From positions 1 through 23,963 of the forward strand of contig CAMPAX010000009.1 of the NCBI GenBank assembly GCA_946633495.1: a DNA stretch of 23,963 bases, in the 5' to 3' direction. Of this stretch, positions 1 to 7,347 are shown in pieces; within the stretch, counting starts at the first letter, position 1, and every line of letters starts with the position of its first letter. Both the position numbers and the translations under genes were made by a program. Origin of the DNA: an uncultured Lachnospiraceae bacterium (GTDB taxonomy: Bacteria > Bacillota > Clostridia > Lachnospirales > Lachnospiraceae). The notes beneath the pieces were generated by a model, which was not told the origin of the DNA, made no database searches, and saw only the letters and a list, made by a program, of their open reading frames with translations.

Positions 1-164
1 TCTGGTATTTCTTTAAGCCATCCGGAGCGATGCAGACGGGATGGAAGAAGATCGGGGGTGTCTGGTATTTCTTTGAATCATCGGGGGCCATGGTTACGGG
101 GAACCGAAGGATCGGAAGCAAAACCTACCGGTTCAGCAGCAGCGGGGCGTGTCTGAACCCGTGA
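1..164 (+). CDS. Cell-wall-binding repeat protein, C-terminal fragment (5' end outside window)
   Basis: Reading in the third frame from base 3 gives about 53 residues ending at a TGA at 162-164. They hold two and a half cell-wall-binding (YG, choline/glucan-binding type) repeats: WYFF, SGAMQTGWKKIGGVWYFF, SGAMVTG, and a final degenerate unit with KTYRFSSSG. This ending closely resembles the end of the complete protein at 9819-10838, whose last units are also a tryptophan-poor repeat with KTYKF. Proteins of this class are exported and bind teichoic acid, glucan or other wall polymers through the aromatic repeats. The functional N-terminal domain lies upstream and cannot be judged. The family call is secure from the repeats; the specific role is unknown. 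Confidence 0.85.
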   Translation, partial: WYFFKPSGAMQTGWKKIGGVWYFFESSGAMVTGNRRIGSKTYRFSSSGACLNP

Positions 165-183
165 TCCGGGCTGCGGATCATCA

Positions 184-222
184 GCTGGGGGCAAAATACC
201 TTTTGACCCCAGCATCATAAAA
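184..222. repeat. Extragenic palindrome with TTTTGACCCC motif (copy 1)
   Basis: GCTGGGG (184-190) and CCCCAGC (207-213) form a stem. Inside it CAAAA and TTTTG pair further, leaving one G/A mismatch. The right arm and its downstream flank (199-222) match 8110-8133 at about 22 of 24 bases, including the unpaired tail ATCATAAAA. The element sits just after the stop codon of the repeat protein. It could help end that transcript, but no clear T-tract follows. Confidence 0.6.
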
Positions 223-240
223 CCAGGCAGAGACACATAC

Positions 241-284
241 AAAAAGGGCGGTCCGAAACTCATAGTCATGAGATTCGGACCGCC
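241..284 (-). terminator. Rho-independent terminator of the NCS2 permease
   Basis: Bases 247-263 and 268-284 form a 17-bp stem with one mismatch and a 4-base loop (GGCGGTCCGAA/TTCGGACCGCC core). Read on the minus strand, the stem is followed by TTTTT (complement of 241-245). It lies about 18 bases past the permease stop codon. Confidence 0.85.
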
Positions 285-302
285 TGTTCGTGTTGAAAAC
301 GG

Positions 303-1670
303 TTACATGAAATTTGTTACGATCGCTGCGATCCTTAGCACAAACATGATAAAGATCCCATACATGATGGGGCTTATATCCTTTCTTTTTCCGGTGAAGA
401 TCTTTAATACTACCCAGAAGAGTACGCCGAACATGATACCATTTGCGATGGAGTAGGTCAGCAGCATCATGATAATGGAAATGTAAGCGCTGACGGTGTC
501 TGCGATATCCTTGTCGAAGTCGATCTTCCTGCAGCTGGAAAACATCAGCATACCGACATAGATCAGCGCCGGAGCAGTTGCAAAACTGGGGATCGCCAGG
601 AAGATCGGGGAGAGTACGATGGAGATAAGGAACATGACTCCCGTGGTGACGGCGGTAAGCCCTGTCCGTCCGCCGACAGCAACGCCGGTACTGGATTCTA
701 CGAAGCTGGAGACTGTAGAGGTTCCGAGGCACGCCCCCACGGTGGTACCTATGGCATCCGCCATGAAGACTCTTCCTGCTTTCGGGAGATTTCCGTCCTT
801 ATCCAGAAGGTTTGCTTTGTCGGCTACTCCGACTACGGTTCCCACAGTATCGAAAAGATCCATGAAGAGGAAGCTGAAGACAATGGCGATAAACTGAAAA
901 ATGTGTTCCACCGCCCAACTGAAATTGAATTTAAATGCGGTTTCTGCCAATCCGCTGAATCCAAAGGCATCATGGAAGGATGGAATCAGAGAGTAGGCCC
1001 CCGTGGCCGGATCCGCATCATACCAGCCTATGGCCTGTGCGCCGATACCGCAAAGCCAGGTGAGGATGATGCCGTACAGCACGGCTCCTTTTACCTTGAA
1101 ATGTGCGAGGATGACGATCAGCAGGAAGCCGAATAATGCAAGCACCACGGTGGGAGAAGACAGATCCCCCATGCCGATTGTGGTGGATTCATTGGATACG
1201 ACGATGCCTGCGTCCAGCATTCCGATCAGCGCTACGAACAGCCCGATGCCGGTGGAAATGGCAAATTTCAGATTCTTTGGAATGCCGTTTACGAGGGCTT
1301 CCCGGAATTTGAACAGAGACATAAGGATGAAGATGACGCCTTCCACGAACACTGCAGTGAGAGCAATCCGGAAGGGCTCCGGCTCGTCGCCGAGTTCCCC
1401 GATGCAGACCGTGAAGGCAAAATACGCGTTCAGTCCCATACCGGCAGACAGTGCGATGGGATAATTCGCCCAAAATCCCATGATAAAGGTTGCGATGGCG
1501 GAAGCAATGGCCGTTGCCAGAAAAACACCGTTGGAGTTCATGACATTTCCGAGGATATTCGGATTCACTGCAAGGATGTAGGCCATGGAGAGGAAGGTGG
1601 TAATGCCCGCAAGGATCTCCGTCTTTACATCCGTGTTGTGTTCCTTCAGATGAAAGATTTTCTCTAACAT
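303..1670 (-). CDS. NCS2-family purine permease (AzgA/PbuG-like)
   Basis: A 455-residue polytopic membrane protein of the nucleobase:cation symporter-2 group, AzgA/PbuG branch, which imports guanine, hypoxanthine or adenine by ion-coupled symport. Family features seen: the N-terminal stretch EILAGITTFLSMAYILAVNP, ALSAGMGLNAYFAF in the early helices, FMDLFDTVGT in the middle, and TSTVSSFVESSTGVAVGGRTG in the conserved late region. Hydrophobic segments run the whole length, and the length is normal for the family. The start is supported by AGGAG seven bases upstream of the ATG. It is a single-gene unit with its own promoter (1763-1791) and terminator (241-284). No purine riboswitch core was recognised in the roughly 85-base leader. 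Substrate choice among purines cannot be read from sequence. Confidence 0.92.
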   Translation of the reverse strand: MLEKIFHLKEHNTDVKTEILAGITTFLSMAYILAVNPNILGNVMNSNGVFLATAIASAIATFIMGFWANYPIALSAGMGLNAYFAFTVCIGELGDEPEPFRIALTAVFVEGVIFILMSLFKFREALVNGIPKNLKFAISTGIGLFVALIGMLDAGIVVSNESTTIGMGDLSSPTVVLALFGFLLIVILAHFKVKGAVLYGIILTWLCGIGAQAIGWYDADPATGAYSLIPSFHDAFGFSGLAETAFKFNFSWAVEHIFQFIAIVFSFLFMDLFDTVGTVVGVADKANLLDKDGNLPKAGRVFMADAIGTTVGACLGTSTVSSFVESSTGVAVGGRTGLTAVTTGVMFLISIVLSPIFLAIPSFATAPALIYVGMLMFSSCRKIDFDKDIADTVSAYISIIMMLLTYSIANGIMFGVLFWVVLKIFTGKRKDISPIMYGIFIMFVLRIAAIVTNFM

Positions 1671-1762
1671 AGTATGCTCCTGTTTATATTTCTATACCTG
1701 CGCTTCTGGGGTATCGACAGGCTGTTGTTATCGATCCCGCACATGATCAGGCATGCGCCATC

Positions 1763-1791
1763 ATTATACACGATACATGATTCCTGTGCAA
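1763..1791 (-). promoter_or_regulatory. Sigma-A promoter for the NCS2 permease
   Basis: On the minus strand TTGCAC (complement of 1786-1791) is followed after 17 bases by a perfect TATAAT (complement of 1763-1768). The predicted leader of about 85 bases contains a hairpin built on GGGATCGA/TCGATACCC. The AGGAG ribosome site precedes the ATG at 1670. Confidence 0.7.
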
Positions 1792-1833
1792 ACAGGAAGT
1801 GTCCTGATATGAGGTGAATCGCCGCCTCTTAAC

Positions 1834-1998
1834 CTAGTATAGCGTCTCTCAAATAACCGGACCGAATGCTTGCCCGCTTACACCGATAGCACAGAACAAA
1901 AATCCTCAGCGTAGCCCGCTACGCCTACGTTTTTTGTTCTGCACTCTCGGGCAAGCGTTCGGCGCATTCGTCCATTTATTTTTCGGACGTTATACTAG
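1834..1998. repeat. 165-bp terminal-inverted-repeat element (MITE-like or large extragenic palindrome)
   Basis: The ends are exact inverted copies: CTAGTATA at 1834-1841 and TATACTAG at 1991-1998. Moving inward, both arms carry matching blocks in the same order: CGTC, AATAA, GGAC, GAATGC, TTGCCCG, GCA.AGAACAAAAA, and finally GCGTAG/CTACGC around a 4-base centre. The right arm has a small insertion (GCCGAACGC) that the left arm lacks. The element has no coding capacity. It fills most of the gap between the divergent permease promoter and the gene at 2067. No clear target-site duplication was seen, so transposition is inference. Confidence 0.75.
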
Positions 1999-2001
1999 TG
2001 G

Positions 2002-2030
2002 TTGTAATTAGCAATTCGAACAGATATAAT
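2002..2030 (+). promoter_or_regulatory. Sigma-A promoter for the 652-residue membrane protein
   Basis: TTGTAA (2002-2007), a 17-base spacer and a perfect TATAAT (2025-2030). The -35 box begins four bases after the right end of the palindromic element. The position fits the start chosen at 2067 and excludes the longer reading frame that opens with GTG at 1998, inside the element and upstream of the promoter. Confidence 0.75.
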
Positions 2031-2066
2031 GATTCTGTAAATCTTCTGGTGAGGAGGGATCATGGG

Positions 2067-4025
2067 ATGGATCCGAATTATAAGATCAATAATCTGTGCC
2101 TTCGGTATGCGGTTCCGTTCCGGCTCGGCATTCATTATGACGAAGCGGTAGATCGGATCAGCAAAGAAAAAACATGGATCCCTTTTACAGGCGATATCGA
2201 GATCTCGGAAAGTGATCTCTATGAATACATCCGTGAAGAGATGTGGAAACCGGCTGAGGACGACCCGGAATCCAAAGAAGATGCAAAAAGGATCGGAAGT
2301 GAATGGATCTATTCCGGAAATGTACGCTCTGTTCCAAAAGAAAACGGGTCTTCCGGAGAGGAAAACTTTGGGGCGGTCAGAAGAAAGATGGAAGCCGCCA
2401 CTATCCGAAAGTTCAGTTATTTTCCGGACCAACTGAAAACCCCGGGATGTATGGATCTGGAAATAAACTACGCCGGAATCCGCCTCTATAAAAATGGCCA
2501 TGGCCTCTTCTGGTTTGAGATCAGTGCGGCAAATAAAGGAAAAAAGAAAGAAGAAAAAACGGTATTTCACGACGCACAGGAGCTGGTGCAGTTCCAGTAT
2601 CGGGTGCGCGAGCTGAACCGAAACAATCATTGCTATCTCTGGGAAAAATGCGTAAATATCCGGGATGCATCACAAGGGGAGGAAGAGATAATCCCACACA
2701 TGGATCTCGGGATCGTGTATCAGCGAACGGAACTCAGCAAAAATCGGATCAAAACAGACTATCTTGCTCCGTTCCTGCTCGGTTACTGGATCCAGGAACA
2801 GCTGGCATTCCTGGGCACCGGGTACCGCTTTTTTGCGGAGCGAAAACCGGTGTATTCAAGCCTTTATAAACAGTACTGCAATATAGCAAAGAAGACTGCT
2901 GTATTGAACGGGGAGGCCGAAGATTCAGAAGCGGAACCCCGAATCCTCGGCCATGGTGAATATACCGTGAAGGATTTTGGAAATGCACCGGATAAGCTCA
3001 TCCTCTTTTCGTATTGTGGGTTTATGGGAGCAGAAGAGGAGGCAGAGCCTTCGCCGGAGGAGTGGAAGCAAAGGCAAAAGCTGACCTACTGGCTGGCGAA
3101 TGGTTATAAGGATTCCTATCATCTTAGCGAAGAGGTGGGCAGGAATATGATGCGGCCGTTTAATGAGGTGCTGTGGTTTGCGACCCTGGAAGGAGTCGTA
3201 TACACATCCTGGGCCGAAAAGGATAACATGGAATTCTATGCCAGCGGACTTATCCCCAAGTTTCGATCTGATTATTTCCGGCTGTTTTTGAAAGTACTTT
3301 ATCAGTCATATTCTCTGCTTCTGTATGCGGAGCGGATCCAGCGGGAGGTTCCTGCTGCCCCCATCGACCGTGAGCATAAATGGCCGGAGGAGGAGGTACA
3401 AAAGGTTGAAAAACTCTACGGAGAGATCAGTCTGTTTCAGGCCAAAAGCATGGCGACCACAGTCAGCCATATTCATCACCAGAGCGAGTTCTACATTTAT
3501 CTGAAGAAAAGGTTTCACATCCATGATGATGTAAAGAGCGTTTCCGCCGGACTGGATGCGGTAAATGCACTTCTCCATGAAATCCATCGTATGGATGAAG
3601 AAAAACGAAGAGACAAAGAGAACGAGCGAATCGCCCGGGAGCAGGAGGTAAGGGCGAAGGAATGGATCGAGGAACAGAAAAGAAAGGACGAGGAGCAGCG
3701 CGCATGGAGACGTGCCGAGGAGAGAGAGCAGGCCAGCGATAACCGCATCCAGAAGATCCTGACCATATTCGCCGTTCTTGGGATCGGTTCCGCATTTGTG
3801 GACTGGTATCAGTTCATCTGGGATGTCGCTGACGGAGAACGTTGGTCCGGAGCGGGTCTGGGCAGATTCATTGCTGAAATGGTGATCCTGGTTATCGTTT
3901 TGGGCGTAAGCATTTACGCGGGCATACAACTTTGGATGGCGCATAAAGAAATGAAAGCGAGCAGCGGGGAAGGGAAGGCTTTGGATAACACTTCCGGGAC
4001 AAAAAAGCGGGAGAAAGGGGAATAA
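2067..4025 (+). CDS. Unrecognised membrane protein with coiled coil and two C-terminal transmembrane helices
   Basis: I do not recognise this 652-residue protein. The start at 2067 (MDPNYK) is chosen because GAGGAGGG (2051-2058) sits eight bases upstream and a promoter lies at 2002-2030; the frame is open from 1998 but would begin with GTG inside a repeat element. The first ~500 residues are soluble and mixed, rich in aromatic and charged residues. About residues 505-560 form a strongly charged Glu/Lys/Arg coiled coil. Two hydrophobic helices follow at about 564-585 and 601-625, with a short acidic link containing WYQFIW, then a basic tail. A large soluble N-domain, long helix and terminal helix pair recall CorA-type channels, but the GMN loop motif is absent, so I do not assign it. 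It appears to be a monocistronic gene. Confidence 0.8.
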   Translation: MDPNYKINNLCLRYAVPFRLGIHYDEAVDRISKEKTWIPFTGDIEISESDLYEYIREEMWKPAEDDPESKEDAKRIGSEWIYSGNVRSVPKENGSSGEENFGAVRRKMEAATIRKFSYFPDQLKTPGCMDLEINYAGIRLYKNGHGLFWFEISAANKGKKKEEKTVFHDAQELVQFQYRVRELNRNNHCYLWEKCVNIRDASQGEEEIIPHMDLGIVYQRTELSKNRIKTDYLAPFLLGYWIQEQLAFLGTGYRFFAERKPVYSSLYKQYCNIAKKTAVLNGEAEDSEAEPRILGHGEYTVKDFGNAPDKLILFSYCGFMGAEEEAEPSPEEWKQRQKLTYWLANGYKDSYHLSEEVGRNMMRPFNEVLWFATLEGVVYTSWAEKDNMEFYASGLIPKFRSDYFRLFLKVLYQSYSLLLYAERIQREVPAAPIDREHKWPEEEVQKVEKLYGEISLFQAKSMATTVSHIHHQSEFYIYLKKRFHIHDDVKSVSAGLDAVNALLHEIHRMDEEKRRDKENERIAREQEVRAKEWIEEQKRKDEEQRAWRRAEEREQASDNRIQKILTIFAVLGIGSAFVDWYQFIWDVADGERWSGAGLGRFIAEMVILVIVLGVSIYAGIQLWMAHKEMKASSGEGKALDNTSGTKKREKGE

Positions 4026-4060
4026 AAAATACTTTTTTTATGTTTTTCTTCGTATTTCCT

Positions 4061-4089
4061 TTGTATAAAAGACAAAAATGTGGTACAAT
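4061..4089 (+). promoter_or_regulatory. Sigma-A promoter for the STAS gene
   Basis: TTGTAT (4061-4066), 17-base spacer, TACAAT (4084-4089). It lies about 115 bases before the STAS start codon, leaving a leader of roughly 108 bases with no clear structure. Confidence 0.7.
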
Positions 4090-4203
4090 GCTTTCGGGAA
4101 AGCAAAATACTATCTGAGGTAGCAGGATCGGAACTGCAAAAAACTTCAAATGAATGCAGGAAACTGAAGCTATCAGGTGTGTAATTAAGAAGGAGGAGAC
4201 ATT

Positions 4204-4500
4204 ATGACAATCACAAAAGAACAGACTGGCAGTGCTCTTACAGTTGCAGTCGAGGGACGTCTCGACACAACCACCGCACCGGACCTTGAGGCTGAACTGA
4301 AAAGCTCTCTGGATGGTGTGAGCGAACTCACCGTCGATCTGGGCAAGCTCGATTACATTTCTTCTGCCGGACTCCGCGTTCTGCTCTGGGCACACAAGAC
4401 CATGAGCAAGCAGGGCTCCATGAAGGTTACAAATGTTCAGGAAGTCGTTAATGAAGTGTTTGAAGTAACAGGCTTCGCTGATATCCTTACGATCGAGTAA
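4204..4500 (+). CDS. STAS-domain anti-sigma factor antagonist (SpoIIAA/RsbV-like)
   Basis: A 98-residue single-domain STAS protein. Family hallmarks: the early VEGRLDTTTAPDLE strand-helix, the VDLGKLDYISSAGLRVLL core, and the terminal FEVTGFADIL segment. In SpoIIAA and RsbV the serine at the start of the helix after the third strand is phosphorylated by a partner kinase/anti-sigma factor; Ser54 in the ISSAG motif aligns there. Such proteins bind an anti-sigma factor when unphosphorylated and free its sigma factor. Here no anti-sigma kinase, sigma factor or phosphatase lies alongside, so this is an orphan and its partner is unknown. AAGGAGG close before the ATG is a very strong ribosome site, suggesting high expression. 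Confidence 0.93.
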   Translation: MTITKEQTGSALTVAVEGRLDTTTAPDLEAELKSSLDGVSELTVDLGKLDYISSAGLRVLLWAHKTMSKQGSMKVTNVQEVVNEVFEVTGFADILTIE

Positions 4501-4504
4501 TCCA

Positions 4505-4544
4505 CGGGGCAGATATGGTTTCGGGGGAACCCTCGAAGTGCCCG
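4505..4544 (+). other. Possible structured RNA between STAS and pyrophosphatase genes
   Basis: CGGGGCA (4505-4511) can pair with TGCCCG (4539-4544) with one bulged G, enclosing a second stem (4521-4526 with 4531-4536, loop GAAC). The STAS gene ends at 4500 and a terminator-like hairpin follows at 4572-4598. It may be just a 3' end structure of the STAS message or part of a leader for the pyrophosphatase. No known riboswitch core was recognised. Confidence 0.3.
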
Positions 4545-4571
4545 ATGTCGTCAAATATGAGAGGCAAGGAG

Positions 4572-4598
4572 AAACCGACGTGCCAACCACGTCGGTTT
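4572..4598 (+). terminator. Hairpin, probable terminator after the STAS gene
   Basis: A perfect 11-bp stem AAACCGACGTG (4572-4582) / CACGTCGGTTT (4588-4598) with a 5-base loop. The following sequence GTTCCGTTCT is only moderately T-rich, so termination may be partial and some read-through into the pyrophosphatase gene is possible. Confidence 0.55.
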
Positions 4599-4700
4599 GT
4601 TCCGTTCTATGGCATTTTATCCGAAACGGGTCATGTCCGGCGGGAAGGGGGCGATCTGTCCGTTGGCCCGCCGTGATCTGTAACAGATAAGGATATTCAA

Positions 4701-6353
4701 ATGAGTGATAATATACTGAGACCCATTTACGTGATCGGGCACAAGAATCCGGATACGGACTCCATCGCGTCGGCGATTGCATACGCGTATCTGAAGCAGC
4801 AGAAGGAACCGGAGGAACTCTTTGTCGCCGCCCGGTGCGGAAATATCAGCAGTGAAACACAGTATGTATTAGACCGGTTCGACTTTCAGCCGCCCCGGTT
4901 TATCGGTGATGTCCGGACTCAGGTCCGTGACATGGAAATGCGCCGGATCGCAGGCGTTTCGGAGGACATGTCTCTGAAGGACGCCTGGGAGATCATGAAG
5001 GAGCATAAGGTCGTGACCCTCTGCATCACGGAGGGGAAAAAACTTACGGCGCTTATCACCACAGGCGATATCATGGAATCCTACATGGGTTCCTATGAGG
5101 CGAATACCCTGTCCGATGCGAAGACGTCGTATACGAACATCGTTGCTACTCTGGATGCAGAGATGCTGGTGGGAGATATAAATGATGTTCAGACCGAAGG
5201 AAAGGTCATCATCGCTTCCGGGACGCCGGACGCTATGGAGGAGCAGATCTCTCCCCATGACATCGTGATACTGGGCAATCGCTACGAATCACAGCTTTGC
5301 GCCATCGAGATGGAAGCGGACTGTATCATCGTCTGCGCGGGTGCAAAGGTGACGGAAAGCATAAAAAGACTTGCAACCGAGAAAGGCTGCAAGATCATAG
5401 TGACACCTCATGATACCTTTACGGTGGCCCGTCTCATCTATCAGAGTATGCCCCTTCGGTATTTCATGCGATCTAAGGATCTGCAGACCTTTAAGGCGGA
5501 TGATATAATCGAGGATGTGCTCCCCATCATGGCAAGCACCAGGCATCGGTATTTCCCGGTGGTGGATTCTGCGGGAAACTACAAGGGTATGGTCAGCCGA
5601 AGAAACTTTCTGGGAGCGAGAAAGAAGAAAGTGATCCTGGTGGATCATAATGAGAAGACGCAGACAGTGAACGGGATCGAAGCTGCGGAGCTTCTGGAGA
5701 TCATCGATCATCATCGTCTTGGTACGGTGACCACCTCAAAACCGGTCTTCTTCCGGAATCAGCCGGTGGGCTGCACCTGCACCATCATTTATCAGATGTT
5801 CCAGGATGAGGGAGTCGATATTCCGGAGGAGATCGCGGGACTTATGCTGTCGGCCATCATTTCCGATACGCTGCTTTATCGGTCTCCTACCTGCACAAAT
5901 GCGGACAGGATCGCCGGTGATAATCTGGCACGGATCGCAGGCGTTGATCCGGAGGAGCTGGCAAAAGCAATGTTCCAGGCAGGCAGTAATCTGGGCGGAA
6001 AATCTGCGAGTGAGATCCTGCATCAGGATTATAAGAAGTTCACTGCGGGCAGACATACCATCGCCGTGGGACAGATCAGTACCATGGACCTGAATGAGGT
6101 TGAGACCATTAAAGAGAAGGTTCAGCCTGAGATGGAAAAGCTCCGGGAGCAGGACAATGTGGATCTGCTGTTCTTCATGGTGACCAACATTTTAAAGGAA
6201 TCCTCGGATGTCCTGTTCTCCGGAAATGGTGCGGAGATCATCCTTGAGACAGGGTTCAATATCACCTCCAGAGACCATAAATCTGTATTCCTTCCCGGTG
6301 TGGTTTCACGGAAAAAGCAGATGGTGCCGGTGATCACGGAAACCATGCAGTAA
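4701..6353 (+). CDS. ppaC: Manganese-dependent inorganic pyrophosphatase with regulatory CBS-DRTGG-CBS insert
   Basis: Family II (DHH) pyrophosphatase, cytoplasmic, hydrolysing PPi to two phosphates and so pulling biosynthetic reactions forward. Metal-binding motifs: GHKNPDTDS near the start (His14, Asp18, Asp20) and IDHHRLG (Asp336, His337, His338). At 550 residues it is much longer than the ~310-residue simple enzymes; the extra ~240 residues (about 70-305) form a CBS domain, a DRTGG domain and a second CBS domain. In characterised relatives this insert binds adenine nucleotides, with AMP/ADP inhibiting and ATP or diadenosine polyphosphates activating. The C-terminal DHHA2 domain (about 420-545) ends with ITSRDHKSVFLPGVVSRKKQ, the conserved substrate-binding segment. 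AAGGA lies eight to ten bases before the ATG. DegV follows after 78 bases. Confidence 0.96.
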   Translation: MSDNILRPIYVIGHKNPDTDSIASAIAYAYLKQQKEPEELFVAARCGNISSETQYVLDRFDFQPPRFIGDVRTQVRDMEMRRIAGVSEDMSLKDAWEIMKEHKVVTLCITEGKKLTALITTGDIMESYMGSYEANTLSDAKTSYTNIVATLDAEMLVGDINDVQTEGKVIIASGTPDAMEEQISPHDIVILGNRYESQLCAIEMEADCIIVCAGAKVTESIKRLATEKGCKIIVTPHDTFTVARLIYQSMPLRYFMRSKDLQTFKADDIIEDVLPIMASTRHRYFPVVDSAGNYKGMVSRRNFLGARKKKVILVDHNEKTQTVNGIEAAELLEIIDHHRLGTVTTSKPVFFRNQPVGCTCTIIYQMFQDEGVDIPEEIAGLMLSAIISDTLLYRSPTCTNADRIAGDNLARIAGVDPEELAKAMFQAGSNLGGKSASEILHQDYKKFTAGRHTIAVGQISTMDLNEVETIKEKVQPEMEKLREQDNVDLLFFMVTNILKESSDVLFSGNGAEIILETGFNITSRDHKSVFLPGVVSRKKQMVPVITETMQ

Positions 6354-6431
6354 TCTATGAAAGGAAGTGTGTCATTCAGAGCTTAAAGGAATAAGCAGAG
6401 AGCAGAAAGGAAGAAAAACTGCCGGCTCAGG

Positions 6432-7346
6432 ATGGCGGATACACAAATAAGTTTGATGAGGGAATTTACACTTATCACGGACGTAAATACGGATGTTCAT
6501 CCGTTATACGCAGAAGAACAGGGGATCGTGATCCTGCCTCAGTACTATTATTTCGAGGGAGAAGAGATCATTTACGGTGATGAGATCCTTATGGATGAAG
6601 AGACGTTTTATAAGAGGCTGGCTAACGGAGAGACTGCGAAGTCTTCCGGCGTGAATCCGGATCGGGCGAGACGGACCTTCGAAGAAGAACTGAAGAAGGG
6701 AAAAGATATCTTAGCCATTATCTGTTCTTCCGGTCTGTCCATGAGCTACCAGACCTGCCACAACGTAGGTCAGGAGCTGATGCAGGAATATCCGGGATCG
6801 AAGGTTATAGTCATAGATTCCCTGAATGAGTCCAGCGGTGCAGGGCTTATGCTCCATGTGGCCCGTGACCTCCAGAAGGAGGGGAAGACCATGGAGGAGA
6901 TCCGGGATCACATCGAGTCCATCAAGCAGGATTTCCAGGCAATGTTCGTTGTAGACGATCTGAAATATCTGGTGCGCGGCGGCCGGCTGAATCCCTTCAG
7001 CGGTGCTTTCGGAACGTTGCTGGATATCAAGCCGATCCTCTATCTGAATGAAGAAGGAAAGATCGTTCCTCTGAAGAAGATACGTACCCGGAAACGAGCG
7101 CTGTCTGAGCTCCTCCGGATCGCGAAGGAACTGCAGCCGGATCCGAGATATCTGTATGTGGTATATACCTACAACCGGGCGGCTGCGGAGGAGATGGCAG
7201 ACCGCGTGGAAGAAGAGCTGGGGATCAAGGTGGATCGAAAGTATCATATCATGATGATCAATAACACCATCGGAGCGCACACCGGACCGAATGTTTTGGG
7301 ATTCGGTTTCCTGTCTAAGAAAAAATGGTCGGAGGTGGAGATCTGA
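6432..7346 (+). CDS. DegV family fatty-acid-binding protein
   Basis: A 304-residue cytoplasmic DegV/FakB-type protein. The fold is shown by TLITDVNTDVHP at the N-terminus, KSSGVNP (the TSQP-like lipid-carboxylate motif, with Ser for the usual Thr), ICSSGLSMSYQT, VIDSLNESSGAGLM and VRGGRLNPFSGAFGTLLDIKPIL. Members hold one fatty acid; FakB proteins present it to the kinase FakA, but no FakA-like gene is in this window and many clostridial DegV proteins have no proven role. The chosen ATG gives eight residues before the conserved start; the ATG at 6456 is an alternative but lacks a ribosome site. The ribosome site for 6432 (AAAGGAAG) is rather distant. The next gene starts one base past the stop, so the two are co-transcribed. 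Confidence 0.93.
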   Translation: MADTQISLMREFTLITDVNTDVHPLYAEEQGIVILPQYYYFEGEEIIYGDEILMDEETFYKRLANGETAKSSGVNPDRARRTFEEELKKGKDILAIICSSGLSMSYQTCHNVGQELMQEYPGSKVIVIDSLNESSGAGLMLHVARDLQKEGKTMEEIRDHIESIKQDFQAMFVVDDLKYLVRGGRLNPFSGAFGTLLDIKPILYLNEEGKIVPLKKIRTRKRALSELLRIAKELQPDPRYLYVVYTYNRAAAEEMADRVEEELGIKVDRKYHIMMINNTIGAHTGPNVLGFGFLSKKKWSEVEI

Positions 7347-7347
7347 C

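Noticed and set aside
1671..1762. A purine riboswitch upstream of the NCS2 permease
   Set aside because: The leader has a hairpin, but the conserved loop and junction sequences of the purine aptamer were not found.
3306..3944. Minus-strand open frames inside the large membrane protein gene
   Set aside because: No recognisable domain or ribosome site; they are shadows of the plus-strand gene.
2067..4025. Assignment as a CorA magnesium channel
   Set aside because: The layout is similar, but the GMN motif that defines the family is absent and the soluble domain is not recognisable.
4501..4700. A fluoride or Mn (yybP-type) riboswitch before the pyrophosphatase gene
   Set aside because: Both would make sense for this enzyme, but the conserved cores do not match when read by eye; only generic hairpins are supported.
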